Source: JADHLK01 sp038131695 (GTDB taxonomy: Bacteria > Pseudomonadota > Alphaproteobacteria > Puniceispirillales > Puniceispirillaceae). Taken from it: DNA of 6,995 nt. Positions 6,935 to 6,995 of this stretch are shown here, in pieces (the stretch's first letter is position 1; each line of letters opens with the position of its first letter). The position numbers and the translations under genes are program-made. The notes beneath the pieces are model-generated. The model did no database searches. It was not told the DNA's origin and was given only the letters and a program-made list of their open reading frames with translations. The DNA lies in the NCBI GenBank assembly GCA_038131695.1, contig JAYPQA010000089.1, positions 1 through 6,995 of the forward strand, given 5' to 3'.

Positions 6935-6995
6935 CATAATCCTGTTCGGCCTCAGCCAGAATGCTGCGGCCCGCATCGGCAAAGCCGTCCGGCAC
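6927..6995 (-). CDS. C-terminal tail of an unidentified upstream protein (5' part outside window)
   Basis: Twenty-two codons are open from the window edge to TGA (6929-6927). They begin VPDGFADAGRSILAEAE and end in the acidic DYDD. The frame overlaps the methyltransferase start by 8 bases. In many Alphaproteobacteria a small DUF2007 (putative signal-transducing) protein precedes this methyltransferase. An ending after a short strand and a helix would suit that family, but the fragment is too short to prove it. That a gene ends here is supported mainly by the tight overlap and position. Confidence 0.5.
   Translation of the reverse strand: MPDGFADAGRSILAEAEQDYDD

Noticed and set aside
6935..6982. 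Upstream start at 6982 for the methyltransferase
   Set aside because: It would overlap the previous gene by over 50 bases and add residues not typical of the family. AGGA is correctly placed for ATG 6934.

Overview
The window reads as a piece of an alphaproteobacterial chromosome, GC-rich at roughly 60% by eye. The main evidence is the two-subunit (alpha2beta2) glycyl-tRNA synthetase followed directly by a bacterial pyruvate phosphate dikinase. Also typical are the upstream neighbours: a COG4123-type methyltransferase and a short S49 (SppA-like) peptidase. This order is common in Alphaproteobacteria. A marine or other environmental lineage is possible, but I cannot fix the genus.

Every gene lies on the minus strand, so the operon reads from right to left. 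At the right edge is the last 22 codons of an unidentified protein (6927-6995). Its stop overlaps a SAM-dependent methyltransferase (6140-6934). Next come the SppA-like peptidase (5254-6096) and a 73-residue protein with one membrane helix and four cysteines (5011-5232). A 112-base leader carrying a short degenerate tandem repeat then leads to glyQ (4026-4898), which overlaps glyS (1957-4029). The last gene is ppdK, which starts at 1916 and runs off the left edge after 638 codons. Gaps are 43 bases or less, or the genes overlap, except for the 112-base leader. I see no terminator or internal promoter, so co-transcription from a promoter outside the window is the simplest reading.

The genes serve tRNA modification or a related methylation, membrane protein quality control, charging of tRNA-Gly, and ATP-dependent interconversion of pyruvate and PEP. 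These are ordinary housekeeping functions. I see no mobile element, CRISPR array, RNA gene or new defence or metabolic system.

The one striking anomaly is glyQ. Its protein sequence is well conserved along its whole length but is spread over all three frames by about eight indels between 4065 and 4787. Nearly all are single missing C or G bases on the plus strand, in short runs. glyS, ppdK, sppA and the methyltransferase have no such breaks. The pattern fits local sequencing or assembly error better than real gene decay.
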